A stretch of 64,000 nt of DNA from Pandoraea vervacti (GTDB lineage Bacteria > Pseudomonadota > Gammaproteobacteria > Burkholderiales > Burkholderiaceae), in contig NZ_CP010897.2 in assembly GCF_000934605.2 (NCBI RefSeq), positions 2,914,001 through 2,978,000 of the forward strand. Direction: 5' to 3'. Both the position numbers and the translations under genes were made by a program. The notes under the pieces were generated by a model that was given only the letters and a program-made list of their open reading frames with translations, was not told where the DNA came from and ran no database searches. Below are positions 27,856-36,385 of this stretch, one piece after another (position 1 is the first letter of the stretch; each line of letters begins with the position of its first letter).

Positions 27856-28323
27856 TCAGATGCCAGAGCGATCCGCCTGCAATCCTTCGTGTCGCAGCTT
27901 CGGCGCATTGTCGGCGCCCGTGCCGTCTTTCGATGCACCGCCCCAGCCGTGGGCCGTCACGTCGAAGATCACGCCGTTAGGATCGAAGAACTTCACTTCG
28001 TAGAAAATGTTGCTCTTCACCGGCACCTCGCCCATGTAGTACCGCCCGCCCGCCTGTTCGATCTTCGAGCGCGTGGCTTCGACGTCCTCGACCCAGATGC
28101 CGATGTGATGCAGGCCGACAAACTCGCGCCCGCGCTCGCCTGCGGCTTCGTCGTTCTTGTAGTTGAGCAGCGCCAGGTTGATGACGCCGTCCGAGAGGTA
28201 CACACCCCGCGCGAGCGAGGAATCCGTCTCGCCGACTTTCTTGAAATCGAACGCCTGCATGTAAAACTCCGCAGCCTTCCAGGGATCGGGAACGGACAGC
28301 GCAATGTGACGCAGTTTGGCCAT
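27856..28323 (-). CDS. VOC-family protein (methylmalonyl-CoA epimerase/glyoxalase-like)
   Basis: The 155-residue VOC protein has the likely metal ligands His in LRHIALSVPDPW, His in VGLHHIGIWVED and Asp in NGVIFDVTAHGW. It resembles methylmalonyl-CoA epimerase, fosfomycin-type and uncharacterised lactoylglutathione lyase-like proteins. Start 28323 has GGAGA eight bases upstream; the longer frame beginning at 28410 is rejected because it precedes the fold. It is transcribed away from the gntR gene. Confidence 0.82.
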   Translation of the reverse strand: MAKLRHIALSVPDPWKAAEFYMQAFDFKKVGETDSSLARGVYLSDGVINLALLNYKNDEAAGERGREFVGLHHIGIWVEDVEATRSKIEQAGGRYYMGEVPVKSNIFYEVKFFDPNGVIFDVTAHGWGGASKDGTGADNAPKLRHEGLQADRSGI

Positions 28324-28384
28324 GATGTATGTCTCCTTCGCATTGAGGTAGTAAGCCCGGCCGGAAATGTCCGGCAGATGGCTT

Positions 28385-28394
28385 ATGTATACTA
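28385..28394. promoter_or_regulatory. ATGTATACTA site upstream of the VOC gene (site C)
   Basis: The 10-mer ATGTATACTA lies about 62 bases before the VOC start codon on the side facing the gntR gene. Confidence 0.4.
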
Positions 28395-28526
28395 TCTCAG
28401 CACTTTGCATTCAAAAACGTATTTTTGAATGCAGCAAGACCCTCACAATCGGCCTGAATCATTGCCCAATCAGGCGACGTACGGCGTCCGGTCCAATGAA
28501 AGGAAAGAAATACTCGTATAATCCGC

Positions 28527-28536
28527 ATGTATACAA
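28527..28536. promoter_or_regulatory. ATGTATACAA site upstream of gntR (site D)
   Basis: The 10-mer ATGTATACAA lies 42 bases before the gntR ATG at 28578, consistent with autoregulation. Confidence 0.5.
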
Positions 28537-28577
28537 TCCAACCAAAACGACGCATCCACGGAGCGAGATAGACAAGC

Positions 28578-29231
28578 ATGGCCGAAACCATTGCCGCACG
28601 AATCTGCCGGGTGTTGACGGGCGAGATCATCGACGGACGCCTGCCGCCGGGACAGAAGCTGGAAGAAGTCGCACTGGCCGAACGCTTCAAGGCCTCGCGC
28701 ACACCGATTCGCGAAGCGCTGCGCGAACTCAACGCCCGCGGTCTCATCGAGCTGACGCCGCACAAGGGCGGTGTGGTGGCGAGCATCAGCGTCGACGATC
28801 TGTCCGACATGCTCGAAGCCATGTGCGAACTCGATGCCCTTTGCTGCCGTCTGAGCGCCCAGCGCATGAGCGCCATGCAGAAAAAACAACTGGAAATGAT
28901 TCACGTCCAGAGCAAGCAGTGCATGGATGCGGGCGACGAAGCGGGCTACCTTGCGCTCAACCGCGAATTCCATCAGTTGCTGAGCGCGGGCACGCAGAAC
29001 AAGACGCTCATGGCCCTCATCGACAGTCATCGGGAGCGTCTCGCGCCGTTCCGGGCAGCGCAATCCGACGTCGAGGAGCGTTTCACGGTGTCCTTCGATG
29101 AGCATGAACGTGTCGTCGAGGCCGTTCTGGCGGCGGACGCCGAAGCTGCCTACAACGCCATGCGCAGCCACACGGCACGCCTGAGCATCCACGTTCTCGA
29201 ACGCCTGCAACACAGCCGCAAGCTGTCGTAG
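28578..29231 (+). CDS. GntR-family regulator, FCD (FadR/VanR) type
   Basis: The 217-residue protein has a winged HTH (RICRVLTGEIIDGRLPPGQK, then LAERFKASRTPIREALREL) and an all-helical FCD effector domain (about 75-215). Candidate metal ligands are EFHQLLS (Glu, His), SFDEHERVV and MRSHTARL, typical of carboxylate-sensing FCD regulators. It is divergent from the VOC gene and probably represses the 14-28 kb block, where four ATGTATAC palindromes occur. The effector is probably a pathway acid. Confidence 0.9.
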   Translation: MAETIAARICRVLTGEIIDGRLPPGQKLEEVALAERFKASRTPIREALRELNARGLIELTPHKGGVVASISVDDLSDMLEAMCELDALCCRLSAQRMSAMQKKQLEMIHVQSKQCMDAGDEAGYLALNREFHQLLSAGTQNKTLMALIDSHRERLAPFRAAQSDVEERFTVSFDEHERVVEAVLAADAEAAYNAMRSHTARLSIHVLERLQHSRKLS

Positions 29232-29298
29232 CCACACAGGGCCGGGCCACGCCGCCGTGCGCCCGGGCCCCTTCCCGGCTCCTCCCCCTTTCGCTTCG

Positions 29299-29334
29299 CT
29301 TTCGCTTTCGCTTCCGCTTCCGCTTCCGCTTCCC
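29299..29334 (+). repeat. Hexamer tandem repeat (GCTTYC)6
   Basis: Six tandem copies of GCTTYC (two GCTTTC then four GCTTCC), preceded by a partial copy, lie in the non-coding gap. The purine/pyrimidine-asymmetric tract could be a slippage-prone spacer. Confidence 0.8.
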
Positions 29335-29435
29335 TGCCGCCCGCCCGCGTTGGCTCGCGCGCGGGGGCATACCTATGCGCCCGCCCTCACGCCATCAAGC
29401 AGGCGTGGTTCGCCAGCCATTTGAGTGATTCCCTT

Positions 29436-29451
29436 CCAATCTATCGATTGG
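29436..29451. promoter_or_regulatory. Inverted repeat CCAATC-N4-GATTGG
   Basis: Perfect 6-bp arms with spacer TATC lie about 250 bases before the AidA-like start codon. Candidate operator; no lux-box-like sequence was recognised near it. Confidence 0.35.
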
Positions 29452-29702
29452 GGAGCGAGGCGCAATAGCGCCAGCCCCTACCCCCGCGCGGCCTCACGCC
29501 CCTATGTCACGCAAAGTGAGCCGCCCGTAAGAGGTTGTCCAACGCTCGCGCGCTTCCTAGGCTCCACCGATGAAACGCAGCGCACGGCATGCCTGCGCTC
29601 GCCCAGGTTCTCGGGCGGGCACGGATGCCGACTCGCTTCGCGTTTGCGGCCCGTCGCCCTCACGGATCGACGGCATTCCCTGAGCCTTTCGTGGAGACAC
29701 AC

Positions 29703-30206
29703 ATGTCCCAAATCACCGATGTGCTGGTCAGCATCGACACCAAGACGATCGTCGACCGGTACGGCAAGAACGCCAGCATGGCGAACCCGCCGATCATCGA
29801 CTTCAAGCACGTTTTCATGATCGTGACGCAAGGCAACGTGGTCAGTGGCCAGGCGGGCGGCGAACTGGATGTCGCAGCCACGGTCGGCGACGTCATCCGG
29901 TGGCGCGAATGCTCCCTTTCGCTGGGCTTCGAGCAGTCGTGCATTTTCTATAAATTCGTGGGCAATCAAGGCAATGAGCTGATCTCGCCTCCGTCGCCGC
30001 GCGAAGCCGAGGTGATCATCCCGGTGCCGAATCCGCCCGATCCGACCAAGCCGAAGAAGCAGCAATGTTCGAACTATTTCTGGTCTTGCGAGACACTCAA
30101 GACCGGACGCGTGACCTACCACTTCCAGTTCATGGTGCTCGATCGCGGCGGCAACCTCTGCGGCTGCTATCAGTGGGACCCGTTCATCACCATCCGCAAC
30201 CATTGA
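29703..30206 (+). CDS. AidA/PixA inclusion-body family protein
   Basis: The 167-residue protein opens ITDVLVSIDTKTIVDRYGKN and carries PPIIDFKHVFMIVTQGNVVS with later GDVIRWRECSLSLG, the pattern of the AidA/PixA family. These abundant cytosolic beta-sandwich proteins are quorum-sensing-dependent in Burkholderia and Ralstonia (AidA) and form crystalline inclusions in Xenorhabdus (PixA). Start 29703 has GGAGA about ten bases upstream. A second, divergent family member follows 107 bases downstream, so the pair is likely one operon. Biochemical function is not established for the family. Confidence 0.88.
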   Translation: MSQITDVLVSIDTKTIVDRYGKNASMANPPIIDFKHVFMIVTQGNVVSGQAGGELDVAATVGDVIRWRECSLSLGFEQSCIFYKFVGNQGNELISPPSPREAEVIIPVPNPPDPTKPKKQQCSNYFWSCETLKTGRVTYHFQFMVLDRGGNLCGCYQWDPFITIRNH

Positions 30207-30313
30207 GCCATCAGCGCTGCCCTCCCGCGCCACGCCACACACCAGGGCACACCACGGCGCACCACGCATGCCGGGCGCGGGAGGGCGCGCATTTCTTGCA
30301 GCAAGGAGCCTCC

Positions 30314-30844
30314 ATGTCCGACCCATCGACCTGCGGCGCCCTTCATGACGAAAGCGCAGCCAACGTGCTGCTCGCCATCGATACGGCGACACTGCTCGAT
30401 CATCCGCACGATTCGCCGGTGGGCGACGCACAGACGACCGCCGTCGACGGCAGCGCCTGCTTTTGCCTTTCATCCGGCGCCGACGCGTTGGCGGGCGTCA
30501 ACACGACGACCTGGTCGCTAGACGTTCGTCCGGGCGCTCGACTACGGCTGCGCTGGACACCCCTCGCCATGCGCGGCGAGCATGCCGTGTTGTTGCACCT
30601 CTCGCTGGCCGACGAAGCGGTGCTTGGCAATTTGCAGCTCCATGTCGACGACAACGCCGTTCGGTATGCGCCGCAGCCCGGCACGCCGGGAGATGCCGTC
30701 GCACGTCCTGCACCGGACGCGTTCTGGCAGGCGCAGGTCGTCGCCAGCGGCAAGGCGACGCTTACCGTCGAGGCGATCGTCACGGACCGCGACGCCACCC
30801 TACTGGGGCGCTTCGGCTGGACAGTGCGCATCGCCGTGCCGTGA
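30314..30844 (+). CDS. Second AidA/PixA-like protein
   Basis: The 176-residue protein shares the family opening NVLLAIDTATLLDHPHDSP and the central NTTTWSLDVRPGARLRLRWTP strand region, and ends LGRFGWTVRIAV where its neighbour ends YQWDPFITI. It is more divergent and Ala/Leu-rich. A GCAAGGAG box precedes 30314. It is probably a paralogue from tandem duplication, co-transcribed with the first. Confidence 0.8.
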   Translation: MSDPSTCGALHDESAANVLLAIDTATLLDHPHDSPVGDAQTTAVDGSACFCLSSGADALAGVNTTTWSLDVRPGARLRLRWTPLAMRGEHAVLLHLSLADEAVLGNLQLHVDDNAVRYAPQPGTPGDAVARPAPDAFWQAQVVASGKATLTVEAIVTDRDATLLGRFGWTVRIAVP

Positions 30845-30935
30845 GCCCATCGCCGACCATGGCGCGGCGTATCCACCACAGCCGACAGGGGCATATGCGG
30901 GACGCCGACACATCGACGCCAACTATTTGAAAATC

Positions 30936-30950
30936 GAATGCCATGCATTC
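30936..30950. promoter_or_regulatory. Inverted repeat GAATGC-CAT-GCATTC
   Basis: A perfect 15-bp inverted repeat upstream of the amidohydrolase gene, directly next to the 17-bp element at 30954. LysR- or IclR-type operator is possible. Confidence 0.4.
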
Positions 30951-30953
30951 CAA

Positions 30954-30970
30954 TATTTAATTTGTCGATG
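30954..30970 (+). promoter_or_regulatory. 17-bp element TATTTAATTTGTCGATG (copy 1)
   Basis: This AT-rich element differs by one base from the copy at 34324-34340 in the leader of the lysR gene. The sharing suggests a common regulator, most simply the LysR protein at 33397-34317. Confidence 0.5.
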
Positions 30971-31097
30971 TGCGACCGGTTCGCTATCTTGTAAGTCTTA
31001 CCCCCCGTTTCACTCCCCAAGAGACCCCGCGGCGCGGCGGCGCCCACCGACACGAACGCAGCGCCAGCGAGGGCCCGGGCAGCACAGAGGTCGTTCC

Positions 31098-32345
31098 ATG
31101 AGTTCCTCCGGTCACCACCGCATTTTCAAGGGCGCTGTCGATGCCGACGGCGCCCCGATGACCCTCGCCACGTGCGACGGTCGCTTGACTTACGTCGGCG
31201 CCCCTACGGCGGATGTGCCGGGCGCCAGCGGCGCACAGGTCATCGATCTGCAAGGCAAGCTGGTGTTGCCCGGTTTCGTCGATGGCCACATCCATCTCGA
31301 CAAGAGCTTTGTCGGCGACCGCTGGCGGCCCCATCGTCCCGCGGCCACCCTGCGCGAGCGTCTCGCCGCCGAGAAGCAGGACATCGCTGCCGCCGCCCCG
31401 ATGGCGCGACGCGCCGACGCCCTGATGCGACAAGCAGTGTCCTTTGGCACCATCGCCATGCGCTGCCATGTCGACGTCGACGCCAGCACGGGCCTCACCC
31501 ATCTGAACGAAATCATGGCCGTGCGTGAGAAATGGCGCGAATGGCTGGACATCGAACTCGTCGCGTTCCCGCAGGCCGGGGTGATGAGTTGTCCCGGCAC
31601 CGCGCAGGTGCTCGAAGACGCCGTGCGTGCGGGCGTTCAGGTGATTGGCGGCATCGACCCGACGACGCTCGACGGCGACCCGCATGGTCAACTGAATGTG
31701 ATCTTCGGCATCGCGGAGAAATACGGTACGAAAATCGATATCCATCTGCATGAGCCCGGCGATATCGGACTGGCTCAGTTGCATCGCATCGCCTCACGCA
31801 CACAGGCCGCCGGCTTGCAGGGCCGAGTGAGCGTGAGCCACGCGTACGGGCTGGGCGACATTGGCCCGGACGCGCTCGACACGATTGCCCGCGCGCTGGC
31901 GGACGCCGACGTTTCGATCATGACCAACGCCCCGGGCGACCGCGCTTTCCCGCCGATCCTGCGCTTGCGCGAAGCGGGCGTATGCGTATTCACGGGCAAC
32001 GACAATATTCAGGACAGTTGGTGGCCGTACGGCAACGGCGACATGCTGCAACGGGCGATGCTCATCGGTTACCGCTCGGGTTTCTACACGGACGACGATC
32101 TGCGCGTTGCGCTGGAGATGGCCACGAGCGCCGCCGCGCGCGTCATCGGCAAAGCGGATTACGGGCTGCAGCCGGGCTGCGAGGCGAGCTTCGTCGTCGT
32201 CGACGCGCCGAATGCAGCGGCCGCCGTCGCCGCCGCGCCGGCCGCGCGCGCGGTCATCCGCCACGGGCGTTATTGGGGCGGCCCGGCGCAACTCGCGCTG
32301 GACCCTGCCCTGCTCAAGGACACAGCAGGGTCCACCCCGACCTGA
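31098..32345 (+). CDS. Amidohydrolase (cytosine deaminase/AtzC-like)
   Basis: The 415-residue metal-dependent hydrolase has HXH as DGHIHLDKSFV (about residue 60), a His in IDIHLHEPGD, the later VSVSHAYGLGD and the catalytic Asp in VFTGNDNIQDSWWP. This is the cytosine deaminase/N-isopropylammelide hydrolase subgroup, which removes amino groups from pyrimidine- or triazine-like rings. It is followed by an AllE-type bicupin gene. The substrate is likely a cyclic ureide, pyrimidine or similar compound. Confidence 0.84.
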   Translation: MSSSGHHRIFKGAVDADGAPMTLATCDGRLTYVGAPTADVPGASGAQVIDLQGKLVLPGFVDGHIHLDKSFVGDRWRPHRPAATLRERLAAEKQDIAAAAPMARRADALMRQAVSFGTIAMRCHVDVDASTGLTHLNEIMAVREKWREWLDIELVAFPQAGVMSCPGTAQVLEDAVRAGVQVIGGIDPTTLDGDPHGQLNVIFGIAEKYGTKIDIHLHEPGDIGLAQLHRIASRTQAAGLQGRVSVSHAYGLGDIGPDALDTIARALADADVSIMTNAPGDRAFPPILRLREAGVCVFTGNDNIQDSWWPYGNGDMLQRAMLIGYRSGFYTDDDLRVALEMATSAAARVIGKADYGLQPGCEASFVVVDAPNAAAAVAAAPAARAVIRHGRYWGGPAQLALDPALLKDTAGSTPT

Positions 32346-32505
32346 CTGTCATGCGCGATGCCGTGCGCCCCGCGACGACATCGCATGCGTTCGTCGCACC
32401 GAGGTGAAGCGATCTGTGCGCGCCCCCAAAGCGCGCAGACGCGACCAAGGGGCCCGGCGATGGACCATGGGGAAAAAAATCAGAATGCATCAGGAGCCAA
32501 CCAAC

Positions 32506-33345
32506 ATGTCGAAGACTACGTATTACGCGCCGCATGGCGGGCATCCGGGTCAAACCGAACTGCTCACCGACCGCGCGATGTTTACCGAGGCATACGCCGT
32601 CATTCCGAAGGGTGTGATGCGCGACATCGTCACGAGTCATCTGCCGTTCTGGGACAACACGCGCCTGTGGGTGCTTGCACGCCCGCTCTCGGGCTTTGCC
32701 GAGACGTTCGCGCAATACATCATGGAAGTCGGTGCGGGCGGCGGCAGCGATAAACCGGAGCAGGACGAGAAGGCCGAAGGCGTGCTGTTCGTCGTCGAAG
32801 GCGAAATCACGGTAACGATCCAGGGCAAGGCGAATACGCTCACGCCGGGCGGTTACGCGTTCATTCCGCCCGCGACCGACTGGCAACTGCGCAACAACAG
32901 CCTGAACACGGCGCGCTTTCACTGGATTCGCAAGCACTACCAGGCCGTGGAAGGCCTGCCGTATCCGGAGCCGTTCGTGAAGAACGAGCAGGACGTCGAA
33001 CCGATTCCGATGCCGGGCACCGATGGCCGCTGGGTGACGACGCGCTTCGTCGACATTCAGGACATGCGTCACGACATGCACGTCAACATCGTGACGTTCC
33101 AGCCCGGTGGCGTAATCCCGTTCGCGGAAACGCACGTCATGGAGCACGGCCTGTACGTGCTCGAAGGCAAGGCCGTCTACCGTCTGAACCAGGACTGGGT
33201 GGAAGTCGAAGCCGGCGACTTCATGTGGTTGCGTGCGTTCTGCCCGCAGGCCTGCTATGCGGGCGGCCCCGGTCCGTTCCGCTATCTGCTGTACAAGGAC
33301 GTCAACCGTCACATGACGCTGACGCTGGGCGCGCAGCCGAAATAA
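32506..33345 (+). CDS. allE: (S)-ureidoglycine aminohydrolase-like bicupin
   Basis: The 279-residue protein has two cupin domains. The first contains EGVLFVVEGEITVTIQGKAN; the second has the Mn-binding pattern FAETHVMEHGLYVLEGKAVY and GDFMWLRAFCPQACY, matching E. coli AllE (YlbA) closely in wording. AllE converts (S)-ureidoglycine to (S)-ureidoglycolate plus ammonia after allantoin ring opening. Other allantoin genes are not in the window, so either it acts on a related ureide here or the remaining steps are elsewhere. The symbol is a best match. Confidence 0.75.
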   Translation: MSKTTYYAPHGGHPGQTELLTDRAMFTEAYAVIPKGVMRDIVTSHLPFWDNTRLWVLARPLSGFAETFAQYIMEVGAGGGSDKPEQDEKAEGVLFVVEGEITVTIQGKANTLTPGGYAFIPPATDWQLRNNSLNTARFHWIRKHYQAVEGLPYPEPFVKNEQDVEPIPMPGTDGRWVTTRFVDIQDMRHDMHVNIVTFQPGGVIPFAETHVMEHGLYVLEGKAVYRLNQDWVEVEAGDFMWLRAFCPQACYAGGPGPFRYLLYKDVNRHMTLTLGAQPK

Positions 33346-33396
33346 GCATCCCCGGCACTGTCCTTCTCAGCCGCGCGCGTCGTCCAGTCGTATCGG

Positions 33397-34317
33397 TCAC
33401 TTCGATGCGCGCGGCTTCGATTCCAACAGCCCCACCAGCACCTTGGCCAGCGCCCCGACCATCGGGTCGGCCGTCGGGCGATGAAAGATCGCCAGCTCGA
33501 ACGTGTCGATGGTCGGCAGCCCTTGCGCCCGGCCCAGCACCGCATGCCCCGGCAGCACGGCGCGCGGCGGTACCAGACTGATCCCCATCCCGTCGGCCAC
33601 GGCGCCCTGAATGCCGCTCAGACTCGAACTGGTGAAGCTGATGCGCCAGTTGCGGCCCATCGACTCGAGCGCATTGATCATGTCGTCGCGATAGAGCCCG
33701 CGCGTCGGGAACGTCACCAACGGCACCGGATCGAGCCCGAACGACGGATGCTTCGCACTGTCGATCCACGCCAGCTTTTCCGGGCGGCTTGCTACCGACT
33801 CGCGACTATTGCGACGCTGCTTGACCAGCACGAGATCCAGTTCGCCATGATCGTAGCTGCCAAGCAAATCGCGACTCAGCCCGCTCGTGACCTCCAGTTT
33901 GACCTGCGGATACTGACGATTGAAGCGCGCGAGCACCTGAGTGGTGGCGCCCGTCGCAAAATCCTCCGGCACGCCTAGCCGCACGGTTACAGCCACCACG
34001 GCGCCCGAGAGCGCCTCGAACATCTGATCGTTGAGAGCGAGCATCTGACGCGCGTAACCCAGCAGCAGTTCTCCTGCATCTGTCGCGTGCACTTCGCGGT
34101 TGCCACGCTCGAGCAGTCTGTGCCCGACCATGTCTTCAAGACGACGCACCTTTTGACTGACGGTGGACTGTGTCGAATGCAGGCGCGCGGCGGCCGTGGT
34201 GAAGCTGCCGCAATCGGCCACCATGATGATCGAGCGCAGCAAGTCCAGATCGAACAGGGGACGATTGGGACGATTGAGACGATTTGGCGGTCGATTCGAT
34301 TTTGCACTGCCAGCCAT
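33397..34317 (-). CDS. LysR-family transcriptional regulator
   Basis: The 306-residue protein has a winged HTH (LLRSIIMVADCGSFTTAAAR, then STQSTVSQKVRRLEDMVGHR) after a Pro/Arg/Asn-rich leader, and a standard effector domain (VRLGVPEDFATGATTQVLA). It lies between the amidohydrolase-AllE pair and the gamma-glutamyltransferase-DUF1097-amidohydrolase set. The 17-bp TATTTAWTTTGTCGATG element occurs in its own leader and in the upstream amidohydrolase promoter. Confidence 0.9.
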   Translation of the reverse strand: MAGSAKSNRPPNRLNRPNRPLFDLDLLRSIIMVADCGSFTTAAARLHSTQSTVSQKVRRLEDMVGHRLLERGNREVHATDAGELLLGYARQMLALNDQMFEALSGAVVAVTVRLGVPEDFATGATTQVLARFNRQYPQVKLEVTSGLSRDLLGSYDHGELDLVLVKQRRNSRESVASRPEKLAWIDSAKHPSFGLDPVPLVTFPTRGLYRDDMINALESMGRNWRISFTSSSLSGIQGAVADGMGISLVPPRAVLPGHAVLGRAQGLPTIDTFELAIFHRPTADPMVGALAKVLVGLLESKPRASK

Positions 34318-34323
34318 ATCGGG

Positions 34324-34340
34324 TATTTATTTTGTCGATG
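34324..34340 (+). promoter_or_regulatory. 17-bp element TATTTATTTTGTCGATG (copy 2)
   Basis: The element sits 7-23 bases upstream of the lysR start codon on the opposite strand and differs by one base from copy 1 at 30954. Binding here would block lysR translation initiation or transcription, consistent with autoregulation. Confidence 0.5.
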
Positions 34341-34457
34341 AATGGCTGACCTTTTATCACGCGCGGCGAACGTCCGACAACTGGGGTTTTCGGGGCTATC
34401 CGCCCGATTGGAACAGTCCCGACAAGGGCAACGCGCCGCGCACGATCGTGGCGGTCG

Positions 34458-36278
34458 CTATAGGCCCAATGCCCGACCGTCGCTGCGCGGATCGTGGGCG
34501 CCGCTCATCTGCCCCTGCGCACCGATGCGAATCGCTCCCGGATGCCCCGCCAACTGGCTTTGCGGTGGCAGCGGGCTCATCTCGTGCCCACGTGCCGCCA
34601 GGGCCGTAAAGACATCGGCCCCCGCGTCCTGTTCGAGCTTGAGGCTGTCGCGCGAATCGGAGAACGTCTTGCCCAGCAAAAAGCGCGGACGCCTGAGCGC
34701 CGTGAGCGGATCCATGTCGTAATCGATGAGGCGTGTGAGCACGGCCGCGAGCGTCTGCGGCTGACCGTCTGCGCCTTGCGTGCCATAGAGCAGTTGCGGG
34801 CGTCCCTGCTTCAGATACATTCCCGGATTGAGCGTATGGAACGGTCGCTTGCCGCCGGCGAGCACGTTCGCACTCGACGGGTCGAGACTGAACGACGCGC
34901 CGCGGTTATGCCACAACACACCGGTGTCGCCGAGCACAACGCCGCTGCCCCAGTCGAAATACACCGTCTGCAACATGCTCACGCAGTTGCCCTGAGCGTC
35001 GGCCGCGCCGATATAAACGGTATCCCCGGTCCTGAAGACATGCGGCCAGGGCATGGCGCGATCCATGCGAATGCTGCGGGCGTGCGCATCGAGATTCGCA
35101 CTCGAGAGCAGACGCTCCACGGGCACGTCGACGAAGTCGGGATCGGCCACATACCGGTTGCGGTCGATGAACGCGAGCTTCACCGCTTCGACGAGCGCGT
35201 GGTAATAGTCCGGGCTGCCCTCGGGCATCGACTTGAGGTCGAAGCGGTTGAGAATGCCCATGATCTCCAGTGTGGTCACCCCTTGCGTCGGCGGGCGCAG
35301 TCCCAGCAACTCGCCATCACGATAAGCCACACGCAACGGCGTCTCTTCACGCGCCTGCGCACGCGACAGGTCGCTCGCGCGCAGCGGAGAGCCGACTCGC
35401 TTGAGTCCGGCCGCAATGCGTGCAGCGAGATCGCCCTCGTAAAATTCGCGTCCGCCATGGGTCGCGATGCTGTCGAGACTTCTGGCGAGCGCCGGTTGAT
35501 GAAAACGCTCACCGACCTGCGGGATACGGCCGTTCGGCATGAAGACGGACGAAAAGCCGTCCCAGTTGGGCAGATCGCCGGCGCGGAACGTCTGCCAGAA
35601 GTGCTGTGACGGCGTGATCGGAAAGCCGTTCGCCGCATATTCCGTGGCGCGCGAGAACAGCGATGACCAGGCTTGCTGCCCGTTCCACTGCTTGCGGCTG
35701 ATGTCGTATGCCTTGTCCCAGATGGCGACGGTCGCCGCCGTGGTGAGCGTCGCCCCCGCCCCCCGCACGGGAATTGCGCCGGCATACGCCGGCGGTTGCG
35801 CAGCGGCCTGTCCGATGCCGGATAACGTGCGCACATTGCCGTCGCGGTCGCTGATGACCATAAAGGCGTCGCCCCCCAAACCCGTGAAATGCGGATAAGT
35901 CACGCTCAACACCGCGCCAATGGCGATCGCCGCCTCGATCGCGTTGCCGCCCGCGCGCAGCACTTCCAGTCCCGCGTCGCTCGCCAGTGCATGCGGGCTG
36001 GTGACCATGCCCCGCGTGGATCGTGCGAGACGCGGGTCGTTCGTGCCGGTCTTTGCCTGCGTCGCGGGTGGCGAAACCACGGCATCGGCGACGGCGGCGC
36101 CTGATACAGCGGATGCCGCTGATGCCGCTGATGCCGTCGAGAGCGGCAGCACGGCGCTTCCTGCCAGCGCTGCCGTGCCCATCAGAAAACTCCGACGCGC
36201 CGCAAGATTGGCCGCGTCGCCAGTCGTGGCCGGTTGTGTCGTCATCGGCCCTTCGGCCATGGTTTGCTCGAACGTCAT
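34458..36278 (-). CDS. ggt: Gamma-glutamyltransferase, Tat-exported
   Basis: The 606-residue precursor starts at 36278 with a ribosome-binding site GGGGGAGA. A twin-arginine-type signal (AARRSFLMGTAALAGS) is at about residues 26-42. The nucleophile Thr is at about residue 420 in TGDTVYIGAADAQGN; autocleavage before it would give a 187-residue small subunit, the usual length. The oxyanion-binding GG pair near PFHTLNPGM and the Arg of the large subunit (LARSTRGMVTS) are present. Function: hydrolysis or transfer of gamma-glutamyl groups from glutathione or gamma-glutamyl amines in the periplasm. It starts 107 bases after the DUF1097 stop. Confidence 0.87.
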   Translation of the reverse strand: MTFEQTMAEGPMTTQPATTGDAANLAARRSFLMGTAALAGSAVLPLSTASAASAASAVSGAAVADAVVSPPATQAKTGTNDPRLARSTRGMVTSPHALASDAGLEVLRAGGNAIEAAIAIGAVLSVTYPHFTGLGGDAFMVISDRDGNVRTLSGIGQAAAQPPAYAGAIPVRGAGATLTTAATVAIWDKAYDISRKQWNGQQAWSSLFSRATEYAANGFPITPSQHFWQTFRAGDLPNWDGFSSVFMPNGRIPQVGERFHQPALARSLDSIATHGGREFYEGDLAARIAAGLKRVGSPLRASDLSRAQAREETPLRVAYRDGELLGLRPPTQGVTTLEIMGILNRFDLKSMPEGSPDYYHALVEAVKLAFIDRNRYVADPDFVDVPVERLLSSANLDAHARSIRMDRAMPWPHVFRTGDTVYIGAADAQGNCVSMLQTVYFDWGSGVVLGDTGVLWHNRGASFSLDPSSANVLAGGKRPFHTLNPGMYLKQGRPQLLYGTQGADGQPQTLAAVLTRLIDYDMDPLTALRRPRFLLGKTFSDSRDSLKLEQDAGADVFTALAARGHEMSPLPPQSQLAGHPGAIRIGAQGQMSGAHDPRSDGRALGL

Positions 36279-36385
36279 GCCGTCTCCCCCTTTCTTGGGA
36301 TCTTTTGGTATCTCATCGAACGACGAAGCGTGCCCGACACCGGCAACGCTTCGTCCGCACATCAACGACGCATCGAATCGTCGGA

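Larger units (their letters stand above)
29232..29702. other. Intergenic region, no gene seen
   Basis: This 471-base stretch between gntR and the first AidA-like gene holds a GC-rich hairpin-like sequence just after gntR (29239-29270), a hexamer tandem repeat (29299-29334) and a 16-bp inverted repeat (29436-29451). A GGAGA box precedes the 29703 start. I saw no ORF with coding character. Confidence 0.6.
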
